A stretch of DNA of 64,000 nt from an uncultured Bacilli bacterium (GCA_958413985.1 CATYVZ010000001.1:62001-126000); one strand, 5' to 3'. Counted from the stretch's first letter, positions 9,234 to 17,808 are shown. The notes: generated by a model from the letters alone, not told the origin. Translations and numbers: made by a program.

Positions 9234-9585
9234 TCTAGGCTTGACAGAAGCTGATTTAAAAAATATGTTAGAAATAAATCCTGATATATCAGATTTAGAT
9301 ACTAATCTAATCGAAATATTAAAAGAAAATGGTTGTGATGATGAACATATAAAAAACATCTTAATAGCTAATCCGTTATATTTAAGTCGAAGTAAGGAAG
9401 ATATCTTAAAGTTAATCGATCGTTTAAAAGAATTAGGATTAACTAATTTAAAGACAACTTTTGATACTAATCCATGGTTGCTTAATAAAGATGTGTTTGA
9501 AATAGATGAATTTATCAAACAACAAAGTAACTTAGGTTTAACGATGGATGAAATAATCGATATAATTGATGGTGAAATGTTTTAA
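9217..9585 (+). CDS. Short mTERF-like repeat protein
   Basis: A 122-aa cytoplasmic protein with three to four shorter, diverged repeats of the kind found in the preceding gene: LGLTEADLKNMLEINPDI, an NGCDDEHIKNILIANPLYL unit, LGLTNLKTTFDTNPWLL, and a final LGLTMDEIIDII. Each keeps the Pro that follows a helix and the LGL turn. It has a perfect AAGGAGG Shine-Dalgarno and overlaps the larger mTERF-like gene by 17 bases, so the two are translationally coupled and may act together. Function is not known; a helper or partner role is inferred from coupling only. Confidence 0.65.
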   Translation: MKMLFDLGLTEADLKNMLEINPDISDLDTNLIEILKENGCDDEHIKNILIANPLYLSRSKEDILKLIDRLKELGLTNLKTTFDTNPWLLNKDVFEIDEFIKQQSNLGLTMDEIIDIIDGEMF

Positions 9586-9598
9586 AGGAGTTAAAATT

Positions 9599-10087
9599 AT
9601 GAAACGAGTAGATAAAACAAATTATTATTTAGATATTGCAGAGGCAGTTTTAGAAAGATCGACTTGTATCAGAAGGGCATTTGGTGCTGTCATTGTTAAA
9701 AATGATGAAATTATTTCCACTGGTTATAATGGAGCGCCACGTGGCAGAAAAAATTGCGATGATCTAGGTTATTGTATGCGTGAAAAATTAAATATTCCTC
9801 GAGGTGAAAGGTACGAAATGTGTCGCAGTGTCCATGCTGAACAAAATGCAATTATCAGTGCCGCTAGAAAAGATATCATTGGCTCAACATTATATTTAGT
9901 TGGCAAAGAAGTAACAAGTGATAAATATGTAAAAAATGCGATGCCTTGTATGTTTTGTAAAAGATTTATCATCAATTCAGGGATAAGTAAGATAGTAATC
10001 AGAAAAGATAAAGAAGAATATATCGAAGTTGATATCGATAGTTTTATAACTAACGACGATAGTTTAGAGGGGGTGTTTGGTTATTAA
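9599..10087 (+). CDS. dCMP deaminase (ComEB-like)
   Basis: Converts dCMP to dUMP for dTTP synthesis. Zinc ligands and catalytic Glu are in VHAEQNA and PCMFCKRF, the deaminase-family signature; an inserted loop with CDDLGYCMRE (extra Cys residues) is typical of the ComEB/dCMP subgroup that binds a second zinc. 162 aa. The start at 9599 has AAAGGAG 8 bases upstream; the frame is open further upstream but without a ribosome site. It lies 13 bases after the short mTERF-like gene and overlaps the next gene by 11 bases. Confidence 0.93.
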   Translation: MKRVDKTNYYLDIAEAVLERSTCIRRAFGAVIVKNDEIISTGYNGAPRGRKNCDDLGYCMREKLNIPRGERYEMCRSVHAEQNAIISAARKDIIGSTLYLVGKEVTSDKYVKNAMPCMFCKRFIINSGISKIVIRKDKEEYIEVDIDSFITNDDSLEGVFGY

Positions 10088-10346
10088 AATAGTTAAAGTA
10101 AGTGCTGTTTGGTGCCCAGCATGTTTGATTATGCACCAAAGATATGAAGAAATAAAAAATCTATTTCCTAATTTTGAATATATCGATTATGACTATGATT
10201 TAGATGAAGAAATAATCGAGCAGTACCATATTGGAACAACTCTACCTGTTTTAATCATTTTAGATAATGATAAGGAGATAGATAGAATTGTCGGTGAAAA
10301 AACTGTCGCCCAAATTAGTGAAGTATTGAAAGGTTATATAAAATGA
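10077..10346 (+). CDS. Thioredoxin-like protein
   Basis: An 89-aa thioredoxin fold with the redox motif WCPAC near residue 13 and the cis-Pro segment TTLPVLIIL. It is shorter than classical thioredoxin because the first strand-helix is missing. It starts at a TTG placed after GAGGGGG and overlaps both neighbours (11 bases with the deaminase, 4 bases ATGA with the CcdA-like gene). Coupling to a membrane CcdA-type protein suggests it hands electrons to that protein. No signal peptide, so cytoplasmic. Confidence 0.85.
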   Translation: MVIKIVKVSAVWCPACLIMHQRYEEIKNLFPNFEYIDYDYDLDEEIIEQYHIGTTLPVLIILDNDKEIDRIVGEKTVAQISEVLKGYIK

Positions 10347-11521
10347 AAAAATTGATTGTTGCTATCTTAGTTTTATTTAGTTTTATACCAATCGCCAAAG
10401 GAGAAGAATTAAATGTCTATTTGTTCTATTCGGAGATTTGTAGTACTTGTGAAGCTGAGCTTGAGTTTTTAGAAGAATATAATAAAGAAGTTGACTTTAA
10501 TATTGTTAAATATGAAACTACTAGAAATAAAGAAAATGATGAATTGTTATCCGAAGTTAGAGAAGCTTTAAATAATAATGATAAAACAGTACCTTATACA
10601 GTCATTGGTACGACTGGTATGACGGGGTTTAATGAAACGGTTAAAAATCAAATTAAAGCTGCTATCGATAAATATAAAGCAGAAGAATATGTCGATATTG
10701 TCGATGTCGTTAAAAATGATCTCGATGTCGATTATACGATTAATGCTCCAGTAGGACAGTTCAATGTCCCAATCTTAGGTAATATCGATCCTAAGGATGT
10801 GTCTTTACCTTTAATTGCTGTTATCATAGGTTTTATCGATGGTTTTAACCCATGTGCTATGTGGGTGTTACTGTTTTTATTGTCAATTATAATAACGATG
10901 AAAGATCGCAAGAAGATGTGGGTGATTGGTCTTACCTTTTTAACTACTTCAGCTTTAGTTTATCTAGCTTTTATGTTAGCTTGGTTATCTGTGGCAATAA
11001 CCTTATCTCAGATTTTTTGGGTTAGATTTATTATAGCCATCATAGCGCTATTAGGTGGTATGATCAATTTAACTAGTTATTATAAAGAACGAAAAAAGGA
11101 TGATGGTTGTCAAGTAGTCGATAAAGAAAAAAGAAAATCTATTTTAAAAAGAATTAATAAAGTTGTAAAACAGATGGATGATAAAAAAACTTATATTTTG
11201 GCTATTTTAGGCGTAATGGGACTAGCAGTTACAGTAAATTTAATCGAATTAGCTTGTTCATCTGGTTTACCTTTGATTTTCACGCAAATTTTAGCTTTAA
11301 ATGATCTTAATGGTATAGAGTATTTAATCTACATATTGATCTATATTTTATTGTTTTTAATTGATGATATCGTTATTTTTATAATAGCTATGAAAACATT
11401 AAAATTGACGGGCATTTCAACGAAATACAATAAATTGTCTCATTTAATCGGCGGTATTTTAATGTTGTTGATCGGCGTGTTGATGATTTTTAAACCTGAG
11501 TGGTTAATGTTTAATTTTTAG
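10343..11521 (+). CDS. Thioredoxin-domain/CcdA-like membrane thiol-disulfide protein
   Basis: Probably carries reducing power across the membrane. The 392-aa protein has a signal peptide (residues 1-20), an extracytoplasmic thioredoxin-like domain with a CSTC motif (about residue 33) and a VPYTVIG cis-Pro segment, then about six membrane helices of the CcdA/DsbD type beginning with GFIDGFNPCAMW, whose Cys is the redox residue; a second Cys lies in IELACSSGLP. Domain order is like DsbD in reverse of the classical arrangement (thioredoxin first). The preceding gene supplies a cytoplasmic thioredoxin. Substrates are unknown. Confidence 0.82.
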   Translation: MKKLIVAILVLFSFIPIAKGEELNVYLFYSEICSTCEAELEFLEEYNKEVDFNIVKYETTRNKENDELLSEVREALNNNDKTVPYTVIGTTGMTGFNETVKNQIKAAIDKYKAEEYVDIVDVVKNDLDVDYTINAPVGQFNVPILGNIDPKDVSLPLIAVIIGFIDGFNPCAMWVLLFLLSIIITMKDRKKMWVIGLTFLTTSALVYLAFMLAWLSVAITLSQIFWVRFIIAIIALLGGMINLTSYYKERKKDDGCQVVDKEKRKSILKRINKVVKQMDDKKTYILAILGVMGLAVTVNLIELACSSGLPLIFTQILALNDLNGIEYLIYILIYILLFLIDDIVIFIIAMKTLKLTGISTKYNKLSHLIGGILMLLIGVLMIFKPEWLMFNF

Positions 11522-11531
11522 GTGAATATAA

Positions 11532-12119
11532 ATGAATTATCAAATTGAATTAGAAAAAATATTAAATAATTTAAAAGGAAGAAAAAAATTATTATTACAT
11601 AGTTGTTGCGCGCCATGTAGTAGTTATGTGATTACATATTTAAAGAATTATTTTGATATAACAATTCTTTATTATAATCCTAACATCGAGCCATTTGAAG
11701 AATATGAAAAAAGAAAAAATGAGCAAATTAAGCTATGTCAGATTTTTAATATCGAGGTTTTAGATTGTGATTATGATAATGATGTATTTCATGAAACTGT
11801 TTTGGGACTAGAAGATGCTTTAGAAGGTGGAGTAAGATGTTTTAAATGTTATGAATTAAGATTACGTAAAACAGCTTCGCTAGCTCAAGGTTATGATTTT
11901 TTTGGAACGACTTTGACCGTTAGTCCGTTTAAAAATAGTAATAAGTTAAATGAAATTGGTCTTTTATTAGAAAAAGAATATGGCATTAATTATTTGGTAA
12001 GTGACTTTAAAAAAAAGGAAGGATATAAAAAAAGTATTTTGTTATCGAAGGAATATAATTTATATCGTCAAGATTTTTGTGGCTGTATTTATAGCATGAA
12101 ACAAAAGATCTATGAATAA
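11532..12119 (+). CDS. queH: Epoxyqueuosine reductase QueH
   Basis: Last step of queuosine tRNA modification by the Fe-S enzyme that replaces QueG in many anaerobes. The 195-aa protein has the family Cys pairs: HSCCAPCS near the N-terminus, RCFKCYELR in the middle and DFCGCIYS near the C-terminus, all metal or Fe-S ligands. It follows the CcdA-like gene by 10 bases and looks like the end of that operon. No other queuosine gene is in the window. Confidence 0.92.
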   Translation: MNYQIELEKILNNLKGRKKLLLHSCCAPCSSYVITYLKNYFDITILYYNPNIEPFEEYEKRKNEQIKLCQIFNIEVLDCDYDNDVFHETVLGLEDALEGGVRCFKCYELRLRKTASLAQGYDFFGTTLTVSPFKNSNKLNEIGLLLEKEYGINYLVSDFKKKEGYKKSILLSKEYNLYRQDFCGCIYSMKQKIYE

Positions 12120-12199
12120 AATGAAAATAAGATGTCAATATTTAAAACGAGTTTAAATAATATTGATAAATGTATGATAAAATAGATTAGGTGATCAAT

Positions 12200-13003
12200 G
12201 TGTTAGATATTATTATTTTAGGGATTATTCAAGGAATAGCTGAGTTTTTACCGATTTCTTCATCAGCCCATTTAATTATTTTTCGTGAAATCTTTAATAT
12301 TGGAAGTAATATTGGTACTAATATTGAATTGGCTTTTGATTTAGCTTTGCATTTTGGAACTTTATTAGCTATTATAATCTTTTTCTTTAAAGAGTTATGG
12401 AAATTGTTGGCTGATGGTTTAACTAAAGGCAATAAAACTAAAGATGGTAAGTTGTTTTGGTTTCTTATTCTAGCTACTATCCCAGCGGGAATAGTTGGCG
12501 TTTTATTTGAAGATATATTTGAGTCATTTTTCCGAAGACAATTATGGTTAATAGCTTTAGCTTTAATCGTTATGGGTATTATTATTTATTTAGTCGATAA
12601 AAAAAGTCGAGTAGATAAGGATATGAAAGATATAAAGTGGTATGAAGCTTTGATTATCGGTTGTGCGCAAGTTTTTGCTTTGATTCCTGGTTTTTCAAGA
12701 AGTGGGACTACTATTACGGCAAGTCGTGCTTTAGGTATAAACCGTGAGGATAGTGCGAAGTTTTCCTTTTATTTATCGGTACCAGTTGTCGCTGGGGCCA
12801 CTTTATTTAGTTTGATTAAGGATAATACAGTAGCTATTATTGGCGATAATCTTTTAGTTTTTGGAACTGGTATTTTAATATCTTTTATAATCGGCTTGTT
12901 GTGTATTTCTTTTTTACTAAAGTATATTAAAAAACATGATTTTAAAATATTTATGATATACCGCATATTATTAGGTATATTAGTATTGTTGATGCTTTTA
13001 TAA
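12200..13003 (+). CDS. uppP: Undecaprenyl-diphosphate phosphatase
   Basis: Recycles the lipid carrier for cell-wall synthesis in the membrane. Family motifs are complete: GIIQGIAEFLPISSSAHL near the N-terminus and PGFSRSGTT in the middle, plus about eight hydrophobic segments. The start is taken as the GTG at 12200, five bases after AGGTGA; a GTG at 12191 overlaps that site. 267 aa is the usual length. It ends in a terminator. Confidence 0.95.
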   Translation: MLDIIILGIIQGIAEFLPISSSAHLIIFREIFNIGSNIGTNIELAFDLALHFGTLLAIIIFFFKELWKLLADGLTKGNKTKDGKLFWFLILATIPAGIVGVLFEDIFESFFRRQLWLIALALIVMGIIIYLVDKKSRVDKDMKDIKWYEALIIGCAQVFALIPGFSRSGTTITASRALGINREDSAKFSFYLSVPVVAGATLFSLIKDNTVAIIGDNLLVFGTGILISFIIGLLCISFLLKYIKKHDFKIFMIYRILLGILVLLMLL

Positions 13004-13031
13004 ATAATCGTTTATTATACGATTATTTTTT
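13003..13031 (+). terminator. Rho-independent terminator after uppP
   Basis: An 8-bp stem (13003-13010 with 13020-13027) is followed by T residues. Confidence 0.8.
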
Positions 13032-13082
13032 GTAATAGTTTAAAATTGATTATTTAAGTTAATTATGGGAAATTTTGTTATT

Positions 13083-13125
13083 TTAGCACTCGATAGTTTA
13101 CTTTGCTAATATAAAGTGATATAAT
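13083..13125 (+). promoter_or_regulatory. hsp20 promoter with CIRCE-like HrcA operator
   Basis: Positions 13083-13091 read TTAGCACTC, the exact left arm of the CIRCE element. After the standard 9-base gap comes CTTTGCTAA, matching the expected right arm GAGTGCTAA at 6 of 9 positions. The operator overlaps a possible -35 (TTTACT, 13098-13103), 16 bases before a perfect -10 (TATAAT, 13120-13125). A 7-bp hairpin (13130-13148) lies at the start of the leader. HrcA control is inferred; hrcA itself is not in the window. Confidence 0.6.
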
Positions 13126-13213
13126 TAAAATGTAAGGAAAACTTACATGGTATAATTATTCATATTTGTGTTATTCTAATTGTATAGCACATTAAGAGAG
13201 GAAGATGATATAT

Positions 13214-13624
13214 ATGATGATGTTACCAAGAAGAAACGAATTTAATTTGTTAGATGACATTTTTGGCGATCTAAATTATACAGAAAGTAAGATAATGAAA
13301 ACAGATATTAAAGAGCACAAGGATAAGTATTGTATAATGATCGATTTACCAGGTTATAATAAAGATGATATTAAAATATCAATCGATGATGGTTATCTAA
13401 CAATCAGTGCAACGATGAGTAAAGATGAGGAAGAAAAAGAAAATGGGAAATTTGTTAGACGAGAAAGATACTTTGGAGAATGTTCGAGAAGTTTTTATGT
13501 AGGAGATGATATCGAAGTTGACGATGTTAAAGCAGCATTTAAAAATGGTACTTTAAATCTTGAAATTCCTAAGAAAGAAAGAAAACAAATTTCTGAAAAA
13601 AAATATGTTCAAATTGAAGATTAA
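13214..13624 (+). CDS. Small heat-shock protein, Hsp20/alpha-crystallin family
   Basis: ATP-independent holdase chaperone. The alpha-crystallin domain runs from about residue 30 to 125 with the typical YCIMIDLPGYNKDDIKI strand region and the late GTLNLEIPK motif; the C-terminus carries a short basic tail. 136 aa. The start at 13214 follows GAGGAAG; the ATG at 13205 touches that site. Single gene with its own CIRCE-like operator and terminator, so heat induction is likely. Confidence 0.95.
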   Translation: MMMLPRRNEFNLLDDIFGDLNYTESKIMKTDIKEHKDKYCIMIDLPGYNKDDIKISIDDGYLTISATMSKDEEEKENGKFVRRERYFGECSRSFYVGDDIEVDDVKAAFKNGTLNLEIPKKERKQISEKKYVQIED

Positions 13625-13646
13625 GCATCAATTTTGATGCTTTTTT
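13623..13646 (+). terminator. Rho-independent terminator after hsp20
   Basis: AGCATCA (13624-13630) pairs with TGATGCT (13635-13641), followed by T residues. Confidence 0.8.
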
Positions 13647-13659
13647 ATTTCATAAAATA

Positions 13660-13688
13660 TTGCTTTTAATAGGTAAATGATATATAAT
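13660..13688 (+). promoter_or_regulatory. Sigma-A-type promoter of the pilin locus
   Basis: TTGCTT (13660-13665), a 17-base spacer and a perfect TATAAT (13683-13688). It is followed by a leader ORF holding a poly-G tract and then by the large pilin gene. Confidence 0.65.
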
Positions 13689-13715
13689 GAAAATGTAGAA
13701 AGTAGGTGTAGTTAG

Positions 13716-13787
13716 ATGTTAAGAAAGAGAAATAAATTAGCAAATAGCACACATGGGGGGGGGCATAACCCTTTACAAAATAAATAG
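13716..13787 (+). CDS. 23-aa leader ORF with a nine-G tract
   Basis: An ATG at 13716, with AGGTG upstream, opens 23 codons that run through nine consecutive G residues at 13755-13763 (encoding Gly-Gly-Gly) and stop at TAG 13785. With eight Gs the frame would run on to about 13840; with ten it would stop at once. A G9 run is exceptional in such AT-rich DNA and is the kind of tract that changes length by slippage. No homology is recognised. The peptide may be non-functional and the tract may act on transcription or on coupling to the pilin gene downstream. Confidence 0.4.
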   Translation: MLRKRNKLANSTHGGGHNPLQNK

Positions 13788-13891
13788 CTATCTGCCTAAA
13801 ATAAAACCAATTCCTCACATCAAAAATATCACATATTATTAGAATATTAAAATGATATAAAAAAAGATATGTGAAATGGAGGAATAAAAAA

Positions 13892-15667
13892 ATGAAAAAA
13901 AATTCAATGAAAAAAGGATTTACATTAATTGAATTATTAGCAGTAATAATAATATTAGCGATAATAGCGTTAATTGCAACACCAATCATATTAAACGCAA
14001 TAGATGATGCGAAAAAGAGTGCCGGCTTAAGTGAAGCTAATATGATATATAGTGGAATAGAAAACTATTGTTCAGTGGAAGAAATGAAAGAACAAATGGA
14101 TAGTAGTTATGTAAGAATATGTAATAATCAAATGACAGCTGAAGAAGTATCAAAAATGGTTAATTTAGGAAATGCTGAAATAATAGAGTTAAGTTATGGA
14201 AGTAGACTAAATAGATTAAAGATAAAGAGTAATGGATATATATATACACTAGTAGATGGAAAGATAACAGAAGGAGATATAGCAATAACAGAAACATATG
14301 AAGTAGGAGATCTATTAAGAGTAAATGTAGGCAATAATATAATGCAAAATATATATGTATTAGAAGTAAATGGAACTGAAGTAACCGGGATATTAAATCG
14401 AAATCTTGGAAGTAATGTAGCTTGGGCGAGTAACGAAGATTTGCAAGAATTAGACATACCTGATAACATAACAACTGAAGAAGAAGCTTTTGATTATTTG
14501 AAAGAAACAGGTCCAATCACAGCAAATAAAGCATTAGAAGAAAGAACAAGTGAATGGAGTAATGTAATAGATAAAAGAATACCAAGTGCCGAAGAATTAA
14601 TAAAACTGACCGAATTTTATCAAAACTTAAGTGATAAAAGTAACTGGGAAATTGAATATCTGAATAGATTAACTGAATTTTTTGATTTAGGGTTGTCATG
14701 CACTAGTATGCAAGAATGTAGAGAAGTAATGATACAAGCAGGATTTGATGATATATTATTGCCAGAATGGTTAGTAACAAATTTATATAGTACTGGTAAT
14801 TCAACAACACATGGATATTGGACGGGCACACTAGCTAACCATGAGGATTTTGATTTTGGCTTTGCGTGGGGTGTCGTTTATTCCAAAGTTTTAGACATCT
14901 TTGATTTTCTTGATTCCACCTCTATGGGAATTCGCCCAATTATAACTATTGATGTATCTAATATTGATACAAGTTTATTTGTCGAAGATTCGTGGGAGAC
15001 TATTGCAGAGATGGTAAGATCAGGCAAAGCTGAAGAAAGATATAAAGTAGGAGATATCAAAGAGGTAACAGTAGAAGGATATAGTAATGGAGATGATCAG
15101 ACCTTTACAGTAAGAATAGCCAATATGTCAACACCAGAAGAATGTAGTAGTGAAGGATTTTCACAAACAGCATGTGGCTTTGTAGTAGAGTTTGTTGATA
15201 TTATAACTGAGAATACAATGCATTCTTCAACTACTTCTGTAAGTTGGCCAGATACTAATATGTATAGTTTTGTCACTGAAGATATATATAATGCTTTGCC
15301 AAGTGATTTAAGAAATGTTATAATTGACACTTATACAGTTTCACATTACTCTGAAACATGGAAATCAGTTTCAACAGATAAATTATATTTACTATCGCCA
15401 AAAGAAGTATGGGGGGATGATCTTCTCAGTGATTATACTGCAACATTAACAAGACAATTAGATTACTATAACACCAATAATGTTACCACTGAAAATTATA
15501 GTGGAGCAATAAAGACATATCAAGGAAGTGAAAATTCTTGGTGGTTGCGCTCGGAATATTGGGTGAGTTGTGATCGTGGCTTTTTCACTGTTATGCCAGA
15601 TGGTGACTATAATCATTATTATTATACTTATACTGAGGGGATAGCTCCAGCTTTTAGAATAGGATAA
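13892..15667 (+). CDS. Large modular type IV pilin-like surface protein
   Basis: 591 aa. The N-terminus is a class III prepilin signal: basic leader, cleavage after Gly9, GFTLIE with Glu at mature position 5, and a 25-residue hydrophobic helix. After a coiled segment come two similar C-terminal modules (about residues 150-365 and 375-591). Each has a planning region (SAEELIKL or LLSPKEVW) and ends in an aromatic/Gly-rich tail with the pattern W-x-G/L-R ... SMGIRPIITI or SWWLRS ... GIAPAFRI, like DUF6273 domains of bacterial surface proteins. Most of the gene is purine-rich on the coding strand, but 14810-15000 and 15530-15665 are not. An adhesin role is inferred. The start at 13892 follows TGGAGGA. 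Confidence 0.75.
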   Translation: MKKNSMKKGFTLIELLAVIIILAIIALIATPIILNAIDDAKKSAGLSEANMIYSGIENYCSVEEMKEQMDSSYVRICNNQMTAEEVSKMVNLGNAEIIELSYGSRLNRLKIKSNGYIYTLVDGKITEGDIAITETYEVGDLLRVNVGNNIMQNIYVLEVNGTEVTGILNRNLGSNVAWASNEDLQELDIPDNITTEEEAFDYLKETGPITANKALEERTSEWSNVIDKRIPSAEELIKLTEFYQNLSDKSNWEIEYLNRLTEFFDLGLSCTSMQECREVMIQAGFDDILLPEWLVTNLYSTGNSTTHGYWTGTLANHEDFDFGFAWGVVYSKVLDIFDFLDSTSMGIRPIITIDVSNIDTSLFVEDSWETIAEMVRSGKAEERYKVGDIKEVTVEGYSNGDDQTFTVRIANMSTPEECSSEGFSQTACGFVVEFVDIITENTMHSSTTSVSWPDTNMYSFVTEDIYNALPSDLRNVIIDTYTVSHYSETWKSVSTDKLYLLSPKEVWGDDLLSDYTATLTRQLDYYNTNNVTTENYSGAIKTYQGSENSWWLRSEYWVSCDRGFFTVMPDGDYNHYYYTYTEGIAPAFRIG

Positions 15668-15725
15668 AAAATTAATTTACATGGTACTATAATATAAGCA
15701 ATAAGCAAAGCGTAAGTATTTAAAT

Positions 15726-15760
15726 AAGTCTATTTACTTTTAAAAGTGATAGACTTTTTA
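15726..15760 (+). terminator. Terminator after the pilin gene
   Basis: AAGTCTAT (15726-15733) pairs with ATAGACTT (15749-15756) around an inner ACTTTT/AAAAGT pairing, followed by T residues. Confidence 0.75.
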
Positions 15761-15795
15761 ATTGAAATAAAAAAGAAATAAATTATTTTATCTCT

Positions 15796-17205
15796 TTAAA
15801 AACCATTATTTCTATTAATTAAATCATTTAAAGTTTGAGGTTGTTTGTTAGGTTCTTCCTGTTTTTCTATTTTTGGTTCTTGTATTTCAACTTTAATTGG
15901 TTCAGGCTCAGCAATTTTTTCAGCTGTTTTAATTTCTACATTTTCAGTATTATTATTTTCTTTAGTTAAAGCAGTATTATTAAGAGCCATTTTCAATCCA
16001 TAAGCTCTAGAACCTTTTTCATCATCTTCTAATTCAATTAATTTTATGACTTCTTCAACAGTAGTTAAACCCATTAAGACTTTTTCTAAACCATCCTCTA
16101 AAAGAGTATTAACATCAGATTTATAAACTAAATCTCTTAATTGATCACGTCTAATACCTGCACTTATAGCATCTCTAATTTCCTGATTAAATAATAATAC
16201 TTCGTGAATGGCAATACGACCAGAATAGCCATTGCCACATTCTTCACATCCTTCAGTAGTATATATTTCTTCAACATCTTTATTTAAAACAGTTTTAAAT
16301 AATTTCTTTTCATATTCGTTGGTTTTTCTTAAAGTACGACAATGAGGACATAATTTACGAGCTAAAACTTGAGAAATAATACCTTCTAATGAACTAGCCA
16401 AAAGATATCTTTCAACATCCATATCAAGTAAACGTTCAATCGTATTTAAAGAGTTGTTAGTGTGGATAGTCGATAATACTAAATGTCCAGTAATAGAAGC
16501 ACGAACAGCAATTTTAGCCGTTTCAGTATCACGAATTTCTCCGATCATAATAATGTTTGGATCTTGACGTAATATCGAACGCAAAGCAGTAGCAAAGGTA
16601 AGACCAATTTCACTGTTAGTTTGAATTTGGTTGACACCTTCAATATTCATTTCGACTGGATCCTCGACAGTGACAACATTTGTCTGTTCAGTATTTAATC
16701 TTTGTAAAATAGAGTAAACAGTAGTTGATTTACCGGTACCAGTTGCACCAGTAACCAAAATAATACCATTTGGCGCACTGATCATTTCTAATACTTTTTT
16801 AAAATTAGTATCACTAAATCCTAAATTTTCAACTCCAGCTAAACTCATCGAATAATCTAAAATACGAATAACGATCTTTTCACCATTGTTAGTTGGAATA
16901 CATGAAACACGAAGATCGAGATTAGTATCTTGCAAAGTTGCTTTAATCGCACCATCTTGTGGTAATCTAGATTCAGTTATGTTCATTCCAGAAATAATTT
17001 TAATACGAGTGATTAAATTCTTTTTAATCGAATTAGGAACAGTAGTGTAATTGCGTAAAATACCATCGATTCTGATTCTAATTCGCATGTATTCATCTAA
17101 TGGATCAAAATGAATATCAGAAGCTCCACGTTTAGCGGCATCGACCATTATTTCGTTTACTATTTCGACGACTGGCATTTTCTCATAATCAAATTGTCTT
17201 ATCAT
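15796..17205 (-). CDS. GspE/PilB-type assembly ATPase
   Basis: Cytoplasmic ATPase driving pilus or pseudopilus assembly. Visible: N2 domain with ASDIHF and RIDG, Walker A GATGTGKST, Asp box and Walker B MIGEIRD, His box (TGHLVLSTIHTN) and a zinc tetracysteine (CPHC ... CEECG). The last 60 residues are a Glu/Pro/Lys/Gln-rich tail that is not part of the family core. 469 aa. The start is set at 17205 because AAAGGGG lies 8 bases upstream; the longer frame to 17364 overlaps the divergent pseudopilin. No PilC/GspF or prepilin peptidase is nearby. Confidence 0.93.
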   Translation of the reverse strand: MIRQFDYEKMPVVEIVNEIMVDAAKRGASDIHFDPLDEYMRIRIRIDGILRNYTTVPNSIKKNLITRIKIISGMNITESRLPQDGAIKATLQDTNLDLRVSCIPTNNGEKIVIRILDYSMSLAGVENLGFSDTNFKKVLEMISAPNGIILVTGATGTGKSTTVYSILQRLNTEQTNVVTVEDPVEMNIEGVNQIQTNSEIGLTFATALRSILRQDPNIIMIGEIRDTETAKIAVRASITGHLVLSTIHTNNSLNTIERLLDMDVERYLLASSLEGIISQVLARKLCPHCRTLRKTNEYEKKLFKTVLNKDVEEIYTTEGCEECGNGYSGRIAIHEVLLFNQEIRDAISAGIRRDQLRDLVYKSDVNTLLEDGLEKVLMGLTTVEEVIKLIELEDDEKGSRAYGLKMALNNTALTKENNNTENVEIKTAEKIAEPEPIKVEIQEPKIEKQEEPNKQPQTLNDLINRNNGF

Positions 17206-17299
17206 AGTTTCAACCCCTTTTATGCTTTTAGGACTAGTTTTTATCCTAAAAATATTATATAATATATTTAAGGTAATTTCAAGATAAAAGGAGATAAAT

Positions 17300-17794
17300 A
17301 TGAAAAAAAATAAAAAAAGGGGATTTATTTTAGCAGAGACGATTGTAATATCAACTGTTGTCATGACTAGTTTAGTTTTTATTTATATTCAATTTAATTC
17401 TGTAAACAACGGTTTTAATCGTACTTTTAAATACAACAGCGTTAATAATCTGTATTTAACTAACGAAGTTAAAAAATTTATTCTAAATAGTGACAGTTTA
17501 AAACTCACTGAAGCTTTAGATGACAATTCTCTTAGCTATCTCGATTTAACTACTTGTTCGACTAGCTATTTTACAGAATATATTTACTGTCAGACATTAT
17601 TTGATAACATTAAAGCGAAAAAAGTTTTATTCACCACTAGTGACGTTACAAATTTAAAAACTGAAGTAGCTTCAAATAATTCGATCAGTTCAGGTCTTGC
17701 AACATTTATCAAAGCGATCAATTCTTCAAATACAGGATCTTATCGTATCATTATCGAATTTGAAGATGACACTTATGCAACCTTACAAATTTAA
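17300..17794 (+). CDS. Type IV pseudopilin
   Basis: 164 aa. The prepilin signal is basic KKNKKRG followed by FILAE, with Glu at mature position 5, and a hydrophobic helix (about residues 10-30). The remainder is a Ser/Asn-rich globular domain with two Cys residues (TCSTSYF and YCQ) that could form a disulfide. Preceded by AAAGGAG. It is transcribed away from the GspE-type gene and is 14 bases before a second pseudopilin, so the two form an operon. The role as a minor pilin is inferred. Confidence 0.75.
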   Translation: MKKNKKRGFILAETIVISTVVMTSLVFIYIQFNSVNNGFNRTFKYNSVNNLYLTNEVKKFILNSDSLKLTEALDDNSLSYLDLTTCSTSYFTEYIYCQTLFDNIKAKKVLFTTSDVTNLKTEVASNNSISSGLATFIKAINSSNTGSYRIIIEFEDDTYATLQI

Positions 17795-17808
17795 AGGAGG
17801 AGTAATTT

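Noticed and set aside
14160..15330. Several Leu-rich minus-strand frames inside the pilin gene.
   Set aside because: They are shadows of the purine-rich coding strand and have no ribosome sites.
13892..15667. A diversity-generating retroelement target.
   Set aside because: No reverse transcriptase or template repeat is in the window; kept only as a note on variable tails.
17206..17364. N-terminal extension of the GspE-type gene by 53 residues.
   Set aside because: It would overlap the divergent pseudopilin and lies upstream of a good AAAGGGG site at 17214-17220.
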